Below, in pieces: positions 48,701 through 60,700 of a stretch of 64,000 nt of DNA (the first letter of the stretch is position 1; every line of letters starts with the position of its first letter). The DNA is taken from contig NC_092578.1 of the NCBI RefSeq assembly GCF_037975245.1, positions 4,160,001 through 4,224,000 of the forward strand, in the 5' to 3' direction. Source of the DNA: Apostichopus japonicus (Eukaryota > Echinodermata > Holothuroidea > Aspidochirotida > Stichopodidae). Both the position numbers and the translations under genes were made by a program. The notes under the pieces are model-generated. The model worked only from the letters and a program-made list of their open reading frames with translations. It was not told the origin of the DNA and made no database searches.

Positions 48701-51700
48701 TAGCTTCGTCTTCAACTTCACTAACTTCCTTTGTCTGCTGTTGTTTAACCAACTGAGCATACACCTAAGCATGGAATCAAAAAACAAACACATATTTTTA
48801 TGAAATACATCATGATATCTATATCAGAAATGAAAATTATCACAACAGGACATACTAATTTCTTCTTTAAATTTTTATTAGACAATTGCCAATGGAATTT
48901 CACAAAAGTAGTTACCCCATCGGGTCTATCCATCAGCTCAGCATGGGTCCCTTCCTCGACGACCACTCCATTCTGGATGGCACAAATCTTGTCAGAGTTC
49001 TTGATGGTTGATAGACGATGAGCAATTACTATGGTAGTGCGACCAGCTTGAACCTTGGAAATGTAAAATGAAAGATGCAGTACCATATTTTACTTTCTTG
49101 TACAAATTTACAAAAGAATAAAAGGGTTTAGAATTTTTTATCAGATTCTTTCAAACAGATTCTATACCATAACAGTTAAGTCAAGTTTGTCCCCTTTCTA
49201 GAAATAGTATTTACCTGTTCTAGGGCAGCCTGGACAATACCTTCACTTTCAGAGTCAAGGGCAGAAGTTGCTTCGTCTAAAAGGAGGATCTTAGGATTAC
49301 GAACCAGAGCACGAGCAATGGCCACACGTTGCTTCTGACCACCTGAGAGTTGCGCTCCACGCTCTCCAACAAGGGTTTCAAATTTCTGAGGAATGCAGAA
49401 TACAAAAAATTAAAAAAAGTACAAGAATATCAGGATCCCTATAAAGACTTAAATATCAAACAAAAATCCTGTTTTTTCTCTCTCAGAATCCTTTGTTCCT
49501 ATTTGTCTACCGTTGAAAACTATAACCCTTAAATTGAACATGGTGCCTGGCATGACAGTTGATAACCTTTACGAGTGAAAAACATTGAAAAAATATTTTC
49601 ACACTTTAGGAAAGTAGAGAGGGGGTGGTGGAAAGGGGGGGTGGGAGGTAGAGAAAAGGGGGGTTGGGAGAGTCATAAATATAGTCCTATTTACAGCATC
49701 TGTTTCTAATTTACAGGTTCATACCTCTGGTAACTCCATGATGAAGTCATATGCATTAGCTTCTTTTGCGGCTTGGTGAATCTGCTCTTCAGAAACATCC
49801 AATCTTCCATATCGAATGTTTTCTGCGATAGATGTGCCAAAGAGGATCGGTTCCTGGCTGACGACACCTATATTCTTCCTCAGCCAGTGTACATTGAGAT
49901 CTTTAATGTCTAGGCCATCCAGTTTCACCTAAATGGAAATAAAATATAACGCAAATGGAAAGTGATACGATGGCAATCTTCTACAATGTTTACATGTTCA
50001 TGGTAAAGCACTCTTAACACATTTTTCGGCAGAAACAATCTTTTCAGTCTGTTATGAAAAGCCCACAAATATTTATCCATACATAAATTAGATTGCTTGG
50101 TGTTCTGGTTTAATTCATTTGGATTCTCTTCAAAACAGCATCTATACAATCCTTCTGTAATAAATAATTCAGAAGATACATGCGTTTAAAGTAAGAAATC
50201 TTGTACGTTAATATGTTACAGTCACGACAGACGAGCCAATTTGACTAGAGCAAAGATATATGAGTATTAAAACCGATCTAATACTGACTGACTTAGAACC
50301 GTGTCATCTTATAAAAGTATGAAAGTACTAAGTAACATCACACGGTGTGAGACGGCTGACATTGAGGATTCAATCATTTATCACAGGGAATGCTAGCTCC
50401 AACTTTCAACAAATTTTGCCTGTTATGCAACACTTTATACTTTTCCCCGTTTTGTAAACCTCATCAGAGAAATGAAATGAAATTCATGCTAGTCAATTAC
50501 TCTTCCACTTACAATCAAAATGATTGAAAGAAATCACTGCTGCTTGACTTTTAACACTTTAATATTAAATTAAGAATTTTTCGGGAAACTTAGAAAGTGG
50601 TGATCACCACTTTTTATCTAAATATTACCCTTGTGCCGAAGCATACTTACCGAACCAGATACTGGATCATAGTATCTTTGCATCAATGCCACCGTTGTAC
50701 TCTTTCCACAGCCACTGCTCCCGACTAAGGCAACTGTTTGACCAACGTTGACCTCCAAATTAAAGCCTTTTAAAACCTGAAAAGTGTAGAAATCAGTGTT
50801 TCCATTGTCATATGATTTCTGTTTGTTGATTTATTAGTGCAACATAAATTCAATACGAATACATGAAAAAACACATTAATGATATCTAAAAAAGGAAACA
50901 ATGTTAGCCAAAGTAGCTTTCTTCTCACATCTATGAATCAATCAATCACTAATTCAATTAATCAATAACACTTACAGAGAACTCTGAGGCCATGAAGCAC
51001 AATATAGTATTGAGATGTTGTGGCTTGATGCAGGTGCGCTTTCAGGAGATTCTTGAAAGTTTCAATCTTACTGTTCTTTATATTTTTCTTAGAGTGTATT
51101 CCTTAACTCTTTGAAGCAATAATCAGAACATTGCTCTGTCACATAAGGTAACTCAGTGAGCTCTTGGCTACACAAGAGTAGAAGAGAGAAATATTAGATG
51201 ACCTGCAAGGTATTCTTTGAACATTGACTTGGAGCACATCTATGTCAGGCAGAGTCTCTCATTAAGAATTGCCTTGAAGACAAGTATGGTTACTATGTAA
51301 TCAATCCATTGTTAGTTGGGAAGTAAAATGAGGGCAAATGAAGGACAGATAAAATACATTCCATAGCCAAATATCAAGCTTGGGTCAAAACCATTGCTAG
51401 CAATCCTATCGGAATACTTACCGGTGTGTCCGGCCTGGATGGATACACGAAGTGAATGTCTTCAAAGGTAATCCGTCCAGTGAGTTCTGATGGCTTCAAG
51501 CCTTTATCTGACAAGCAATTAATCACTGGAACCTGAGCAGGGCAAAACAAATTAATAAAATAAGTAACAGTTATTCTAGGCAATGAGCAGTTTCTATTTA
51601 CAAAATATAAAAAACTTCATATGGGCTGTGCGATGTGATATGTAATACTTGCTACAAGTTTACAAGTTAATGGGAACTTAACTGGTGGAATAGATAGCAT

Positions 51701-54700
51701 TCACAATAAATGTCCAATGGAGATATATTTCCAATATTACTCAATGGATGGATGAAAGTTCATAGACAATACAGGTGAAAATCAGGAATGCAATTTGGAC
51801 ATTATTTTAGATATTTAAAGACTGCTTAAGCGAAAAACGGGGGCATCTGAAAGTTCTATGAATATTGAGGGTGAAATTTAAATCAGCTGGTTGTGTTGTC
51901 TTAAATTTACAGAAAGCATTTTCCCCTTGTACTTCCTTTAAAGTAATTTATTCAGGGGTTGCATAGAAACGATGACAAAGTTTCTCCACTGATTTGACTA
52001 ATTGACATATTTGGTGATTTGAAAATTAAAGAGACATTTGTCTCAAGGTTTTGAACATGGATAGTGAGATAACTGTGATAAGCTATTAACAACATTTTGT
52101 TTTGCGATCCAATTTGAGAATTTATGCTGGAAATGCAACCCAGCTGTACTTAAAGCTACTCCAGCAATCACTCTTCCATTATTGTAGTAAATTCTTATAG
52201 GGATAACAAGAGTGGAAAAAAGTGTTTTACTCCCTCAACTTTTCTGAATTTTAACCCCATCATGATAAAATGAAAGATGATACTAATTTTGCAATGTCTC
52301 TACAACTATCATTTATTCGACATTTCACAAAACCAGAAACCCCAAACTGTTTGCATCGTCGAGTCAAACTGCGAGGAGAGGAAGGGAGGGGGAGGACATT
52401 CATACTTTTTTCTGAGCTGCAATACATATAGCGTTGATTTAACTAATACTTTGTAAGTTTGTAACACCCTAGAACACACAACTTTCATGCATGTTTCTAC
52501 ACTAGTGTTTACACAGGTCCAAAAAACGGGAACCGGGTACCACACTAAGTCAATGAGAAATCTGCCTAACCATCGGTTTGCCAAAAAAAAACAATCACAC
52601 TTTGCGTAGGATTCGGGTAATAAATTAGGAACCAGTTAGTATCGCGTCGGGCGGGTACCTTCGTTATTGCTGTTATCTTCGACCACATGGTAGCCTAGCT
52701 AACACCACACTAAGTCAATGGGAAATCTGCCTAACCGTCGGTTTGCCCAAAAAAAAAATTTCACACTTTGCGTAGGATTCGGGTAATAAATTAGGAACCG
52801 GGCGTCGGGCGGGTACCCGGATACCCCCTGCAAACACTAGTCTATACAACCAAAACACTCTAAGACAGATATCTGAACCAAAATTCTACAATCTATGTCA
52901 ATTTTCACTGTCACAAATCTTCAATAGATAAGATGTGTCAACAAGATACACAGCAGAAAATATATCTTTGACTTTGCTTACTTGATCAATGACTTCCCAT
53001 ATGGCAAATGCAGCTCCTCTGGCTGCAGCAAATTCTGCAAAATTTGGACCTGCTTGGGCCAAAGAGAAACTTCCAAAGAGAACAGCCAGGAAAGTCTGCA
53101 GAAAATGACAGAAAATGATAGAAAATGTATCAGAATTCCTCATTCATCAAGAAAGCTTAAGAAAATTTCTCAACTAAACAACAGCTGCAAAATTAACAAA
53201 TATCTTTGTTGCTGTCACACAGCAATTTATTAAAGTCAGGTTGACTTAAATCTGTTGTAGCCAATTTAAAAAAATATTTCACCCACATGAATTAAAATAT
53301 TGACAATTTTTACAAAGAAATAGGATTTGGTGTTTAACCTGGAATGACATATCTCCATACCTCAAAGAGACCTTTGATCTCCATGCACCCAAAATAATAG
53401 GGTTCTTGCACTCACAATATAAAGAAAGACACATGCCAAATATCAGCTACAGGAGTTAACCTATCTTGGTATATAGTGTTTTCAAGGTTTGTGTAATAAG
53501 GCTTTACAGAGTGACCTTTGATGACCCCAACTGACCTTTGACCTCCAACAAAAACAATATGGTTTTTGTACTCATTAAAAGGGAGCCACGTGCATAATAA
53601 GATATCCAAAAAAGTTTCTATATCCAAGTTTTGACACCTGGTGACATTAAATGAACTCTGACCTACCCAAATTGAGTGATAATTATCTGATCAATAGTTA
53701 AACACAGAACTTACAATAAGGATACCTCCAGCAGAGAAACTCTGATTAGGATCAAGAATCAGGATAGTACCATACCTGGAACACAAAAAAAAAAAAAAAA
53801 AAAGAATAAATAAATAAATAACCCAGCTTGTAAGTCTGAAAACTATTCACAAATATTAATAAGAAGAAGAAAGCTGCACTCTGCTAAAAATTTCTTTCCT
53901 CATGAGACAACAAAAAGCAAATGAACAGTTGACTACTAATGAAACAAAGCACAAACCTAGTATTGGTCATAATCGCTGCTTTTTCATCACATTCTTCATC
54001 ACATTATTGCAAATTACATTCAAAACAAACCAAACTGAACAGCAGCTTGTAAGTCTGAAAACTATTCACAAATATTAATCATAAGGAGAAAGCTGAACTC
54101 TGATAGAATGTTTCTTTCCTTAAAAAGACAACAAAAGCAAACTAAAACAGTTTAAAAATACTATTAAAAACGCAAACCAACTATTGGTCTTAATCTTAAT
54201 CACTGCTTTTATCAAATTCTTGATCACATTAACCAAATTACATTCACAAAAAACCAAATCAACAGCAGTAGTACGTGGACCCCACTTGATGGCTGTCATA
54301 TGTGTAACAAGTGCTCAAGCTCAAACATACCAAAGCTTGGTCAAATACTCACCAAAAAGCGATAGCGTATGCCCCGTAAATAACGAAGAACAGCGCCCCC
54401 AGAGCAGACGACTCAGCGGCCGCTTTCTTGATGCCTACGATCTTTGCCGCTCCCAAATTTGTCCGATACCTTTTTTATAAAAGAAGAAAGGAGGATATAA
54501 TTGAACTCAAGGATAAAATTTCTTCACTGATTAAATATAATAAGACATTGATTCCAACTGTTTGCTTTCTTTTCAGTTTGTTCCATTTCTGCTTAACAAT
54601 AAGACCAAAATCAGAAAATCAAACACTTTGCTTAGTTCAAATTAAAAACAACTTGAAAACCCACACTTTTCAATTTTACAAGTCGTGTTGTAGTTAGTAC

Positions 54701-57700
54701 CTTGATGTACAATGTCCACCTGAACCAAAAAATTTGATTTAATTAATTTATCAGAGGAAACTAAAACTATAGATTAACATTGTTAGAACTAATAATACCT
54801 TTCAAGCTCTTTAGCCTCCCCACCAAAAGCGGTTACAGTCCGCATTGATGAGAGCACTTCCTCTGCCACAGAACCAGCTTTTGCATATGAATCAAGTGCC
54901 TGCTGTGTGAACTTCTTGATGAACTGTAACATAAATAAGAGAGATATGAATAAATCAATTATTCAATCAAGCAATCGATGTTGCCACGACCCACCTTCGA
55001 GAACCATGTTCGGCATGCATGATAGCTAGCCCAGCGACCAATTCGATATCTTTAAAACATAACTTAAAGGCATTGAAGACTTGCCCCAAACCGCGTGCCG
55101 CGCTCTGGAAAAGTTAACTTTCCATTGCTTGCAAGTGAAGTTTTCTGCTTGTCGCTACAAAATGCAGACAGTAACGTGAAACGTGATACCTTGTTATCTT
55201 TTATCTGGACCTGAGATATCCATCGCTGTATCATTTGTACAGTGGGCTGTGTGTATTGACCGCAGCTGTATGTACTGACTGTACACTAGTGTCTAACCAA
55301 TCAAGCAATCGATGTTGCCACGACCCACCTTCGAGAACCATGTTCGGCATGCATGATAGCTAGCCCAGCGACCAATTCGATATCTTTAAAACATAAAGGC
55401 ATTGAAGACTTGCCCCAAACCGCGTGCCGCGCTCAGGAAAAGTTAACTTTCCGTTGCTTGCAAGTGAAGTTTTCTGCTTGTCGCTACAAAATGCAGACAG
55501 TAACGTGAAACGTGATACCTTGTTATCTTTTATCTGGACCTGAGATATCCATCGCTGTATCATTTGTACAGTGGGCTGTGTGTATTGACCGCAGCTGTAT
55601 GTACTGACTGTACACTAGTGTCTAACGAATCAAGCAATCGATGTTGCCACGACCCACCTTCGAGGACCCATGTTCAGCTTACATGATAGCTAACCCAGCG
55701 ACCGATTCGATATCTTTAAAACATAACTTAATCTCTGTCAACATTTTCTGAAAACTGTAGATAAAATTTTCTCGGCCCTTGATTTGAATGACACATCCCA
55801 GACACACTATATAGCTACACAAGATGTCATTTGTAGATAGGGTTTACATTTAAGCACAAAATTGCATTTTCTTAACAAAAATCAACAACTTTTATACCAA
55901 TTTCACCAGGAAAGTGCTAATAGATATATTGCTACTTGTACAGATAGCTGCCCATTGTGCAATATTTAACTAACATAAGTCAATAACAATAACACTGTCA
56001 GCCCTGACCTCTTACAAGCATAGCAGGCTAGACCTTTTGAAAGTTCAGCAATGAAAGTCTTGTTTGGTGCCAACACCACTCTGCACATCACAACTATAAC
56101 CAGTGGAGTGGCTAACCAGTTAAGTGGCTAACCAGCGGAGTGATGTTAGCCAATCTATTCTCATTCTACCTGCTCTAGAAGGGAGGTTCTCTAATGGCTT
56201 TAATTAATCCAGGCTACAGTGTAAGACTGATTCAGACACTGTTAAAGTCGCTCTTAGTAAATCTAGCAGCGGAATTGTTTCGTGACAGCGGTCTGCTTCT
56301 GGATGCAGAGGTCTATTATCTGGAATTAAACCCCAAAAACACTGGGCAGCCGGAGAAGGAGGGTTGGGGCAGAACCAACAACTTTTGATGGGAGCTTAAA
56401 GACCTAGCACAATGGCTAACGGTCGTTGGAGGAAACAGCCACCTCTGAGGTGTCGCGCAACCGGTACCTGTACATACAAAAACGTACAACGAAGAAGTGA
56501 CAAAACACATGGATGGAGAAAAACATGCAATCATAAATTGTACGTAAATAAAAGGATACTTATGAGTTCTTCTTGGAACAGTGACGAAAGAAGGTCTCAA
56601 CAACTGAATTATCCAAGGATGATACCAAAAGATGGTTGCGAAAGATGGTTGTAAAATCACAGATGAAAGATTCGCGTGAAATTACGTGTAGTCTACTTCC
56701 GGGGGGGGGGGGTAGATACGGAAGGAGGAATTAGTGGGCGTGGCCCAGGGAGCGAGGGCGCAGTGCTAAAATGTTACCAAATGTGTAGTTAGGTAGATAG
56801 GAAAACTGTGGAATTGTGGAGTGGGAGACAGGTAAGAGAGGAGCGAAGTAAATTCCCAACACAACACAGACACTACTTACGATGGCAGAGACTGTAAATA
56901 CTGGTATGATCAGGCCGAGCGACACTGCCATGATGACTAAGCTCAGACGCCAACTTCTCAGGAATCCTATGGTGAGTCCAGCGACTGTTGTTGAGCAGGA
57001 TTGGAGGATGACTCCTATCTTGCTCCCGGTCCCAGAACGAATCTTGTTGATATCACTTATTTAAGAAGATGAGATAATTAGATGAGTAAGATTAGATCAA
57101 AAATAAAATTTATTTGGAAATATTAAGGATCTAAGAAACTTAACTGTCTTCCAGATATATATTGTCCTTTCCAATTTGTCACACTCCTATTGGCCAATCT
57201 AAGTTTTCCACACACCAAATTTACCTGCTTCTTTCCAAATCACCACCAACTTCCTCAATCACCAAATATCTGAGGAGAGGTGGAAGGGGAGGGGTTATAG
57301 ACTAGGGGGGGAGGGGTTAAAGGAGTAAAGGTGGAAGAGAATGTTTGACTGCAGGTAGGGGGAAATGTTAGAGCAGAGTGGTTGCAAATTTCTGAATTAT
57401 GTTGTATTTTTGTACATGACTGAAATGTCTGTGTATTAAATTCCGCAATGTAATGCTACAAAAATATGCTTGTTTGTCTAATGCTATTTGGGTCAATTTT
57501 ATCATTCATTTCCTGATTTTGACACCATCCACCTTGAAATGCAGAAAGCTATTTTATGAAATTAATTCAATGATGAAAAAAAAGGACGAATATATCTTCT
57601 TGCAGTGACTAATTTGCTCAGAGGTTGGAACTTACTCTGATATCCTGGTGGTTAGTTCTCCGCCTGTCTTCTCATCGAACCAGCTGATGTCCTGACTGAG

Positions 57701-60700
57701 AACAGCACGGAAGAAGCGAGTACGAATCACTCTGACTTGGTGCTCTGCTGCCAAGTTCCAGCAAGCTGATTGGAGAAAAGCTACCAACAGCACTACACAT
57801 CCAAGTATCACATAGTTTTTGGAGAAAGCCACGATGGTTTCAAGACCGGCTTCAAGGCCTGCTTGCGGATTTATGGTTGGAACCATTCCCATCGTCACAC
57901 CTGATGCAGTAGGGATTGTACTGTTATGGAGAAAAGAGGGGCTATATGTTCATATTAAAAGAATATCTCTACATAAATGATGTTTTTCGATGAAATTCCA
58001 AGTATGTGTAAAAGTAAGTTGGCCTGACGTTTTGATCCTAGCAGGATCTTCTTCAAAGGCTAAAAAAAAAAAATTCTTAGTACAGAGAACTTTGACAGCT
58101 AAGCAAACATTCAAATGCATATCAGGTTTCAGGGATAATCAACAAGAAGATTAATACAATTGTTATTGTTTTACCAATAATCTATATATATGGCTGTAGA
58201 GTCCATGAATATAAGATGGCAAGAATGTTAGACTGCTTCAGTAAAAGAGCTGATATCGGGGAACAGAAATCATTCCAGTACTTACCCGATGTTGTTGCTG
58301 TCTGAAGTCATGATGAAACCGTCCACAACATCACCAAAGAAGGACAGGACCAACGGGAGGGCGACCCCATGAGCTATGGCAGAGATTGATCCGACCAGCA
58401 TGAGCAGAATATCCAGAACGGATGCAAACCTGAACTGTATTTTTAAAGATGACAAAAGATGAAAAAAAAGATGAAAAAACGAACGCATGGGCGAGAGTGT
58501 ACACTAAAAACAGCCCCCAAAAACACCCTTCCCTACAAGAAAAGGATACTTATCAGGCTGGAAAAGATCCTTGGAAGTACAGAAGTCCTGATAGGAAACT
58601 TCTAGAGTATAAATCCAAGGTAATCAGGGCGAATTTCGCGAAAATTTTTCTAACTCCGAAAAACACAGTGAGACACTTTGTGGGTAGAAAAATGAAGGAA
58701 GGTCATTAGGGCCAGTGAGGGTGTACAGTGTTAAAAGATTACCAGGGCATTCTAGACACGGTAGAATGCGGTGCATAGGTTGTGGGGAGACAGGTAAGTG
58801 GGGAATGAAGTAAATAAAAGCTGATATCACAAAGAGGCAACTTATAACATGGAATGTTATTGAGGCATGGATAAATCCACTGAATTGTCGATTGTACATT
58901 CCACCTCCACGTTCATGTAGAATTTAAGTGCCATAATATCAAGTTTCACGCCAGAAGAAGGGATCACATGAAATAAAATAATACTTAAAGAAGAATACAG
59001 GACTTAACTCATATTACATTTTAAGAATGACCATAGAATGTACGCAGAGCAAAGATGACAATAGCGTATATTCTGAGGTCTAAGAGTTTGGGGAAATAAT
59101 GAAAAAATAAAGAAACTTTGTATGAGAAAGTTATCACATGTTGTAACTGTTTTATCTTGTTCACTTTTGTTAGGCAGACTATGGGCAGCCAATTGAGAAA
59201 AAAAAATACAACGATGAAACAAATAAACAAGAAAGAAAATTGAAAAAGAAGAAATATGCAAAATGAAACAACATTATGTAATACCAATGTAAAAATTGTT
59301 TCATCGTTGTATTTAATGCCCAAATGGCAGCCCATAGCAGACAACGGCATAAGATGTTTCTTTTTGCGCAAGTCTTCACACCCTTTGAAGGTTTGAGGAA
59401 AGGCAACTAGCTGTCTCTATCCACAGCTGTTGGTTATGGATAATATATATTCAGTGTCTTTGCAATCAGACATGAAAAGTATCAATTCCAGGTTAGCTGA
59501 TGGACCACCTGTTCACTTTCTTCAACCCTGTTTGTTACCTCTATCATACAATCTGTCTCAGATTACAGGCCTACTTTCTTTCCTTCCATAATGACATTCT
59601 TTCATGTAAGACCTTTCAACCCATCACATTAATGCTAATGTAAATACCTTCAGTCACCAGAGCTAACATAATAATGAAGCATTTTTATAAATTGTATGTT
59701 CTCTCATTCTCGGAGGAATTTCTGTCAATAATGGAGTGTGATTATATTACTTATTCAGTATTTCGAAAGTAAACACTGCTTTCTACATTCTTTTGTGCAA
59801 AGAGGTTGATGGGTCAACACCTACCATTGATAGACAGTGGAAACCATGACAAATTATTGTGTCATAGCTCTGCAGGGTTATGCAAATATCTATTCAGCTC
59901 TCAAGGTCATATATTACAATGGATGCTATGGGTGGACCTATACTAATCAATAGCAGCCTTGAGCATTTATCTACCTGTAGTGCTATACATTCTATAATAA
60001 TGTAGGACAGCTTAGTCCTGAAAGTCTGTTTAATTCACAGATCCTACAGGATTCCTTGCATTGATTCCTGGAACCTATTATTCATGCTCCAGAAGTATAT
60101 TAAAGTAGAAGGGCCTGACACTTTTATCCTTGCAGAATCTTTTATAAAGTCACACAAAAGTCAGACTGGCCAGTCCACCTATTTCGAATGCCGGTAAATG
60201 TTAGACCAGGGCTCTGACTTGTATGTTTAATTAAAGGCATTGAAGACTCGCCCCAAACCGTGTGCCGCGTTCTGAAAGAGTTCATTTTCCGTTGCTTGCA
60301 AATGGCATTTTCTTCTTTTCGCTACAAAATGCAGTAATGAAACGTGATACCTTGTTATCTTTTATCCAGACCTGAGATGTCCACGCTGCTATGTACACTG
60401 TGTTGTGGGTATTGACCGTAGCTTTATGTATTGACTGTACACTAGTGTCTAAATACCGACGGTAGCAAGCTGTGTGTGTATTTTCTGGGATCGATGGTGG
60501 TGTCTAACACTTCTGTTACACCTCATTCGAAACTAGGTCAGATTACCGGCATGAGACGTTTCTTTTTGCGCGAGTCTTCACACCCTTTAATGAATTATTT
60601 CTCCAAAATAAAAAGCGGTAAAAGAAATACAACCAGGACTGATAGCGATGGTTTCAATGATCTAATTTATACAACATATACAACAAATTTTGTGCCTTAA

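Noticed and set aside
56194-56654. Plus- and minus-strand frames of 64-114 codons in an ABCB intron
   Set aside because: No family likeness; lies in repeat-rich intron.
57900-57901. AG|GTGTGACG as the acceptor of the TM2 exon
   Set aside because: With the donor at 58285 it shifts the frame. The acceptor 20 bases upstream (57920) restores phase and adds TIPTASG.
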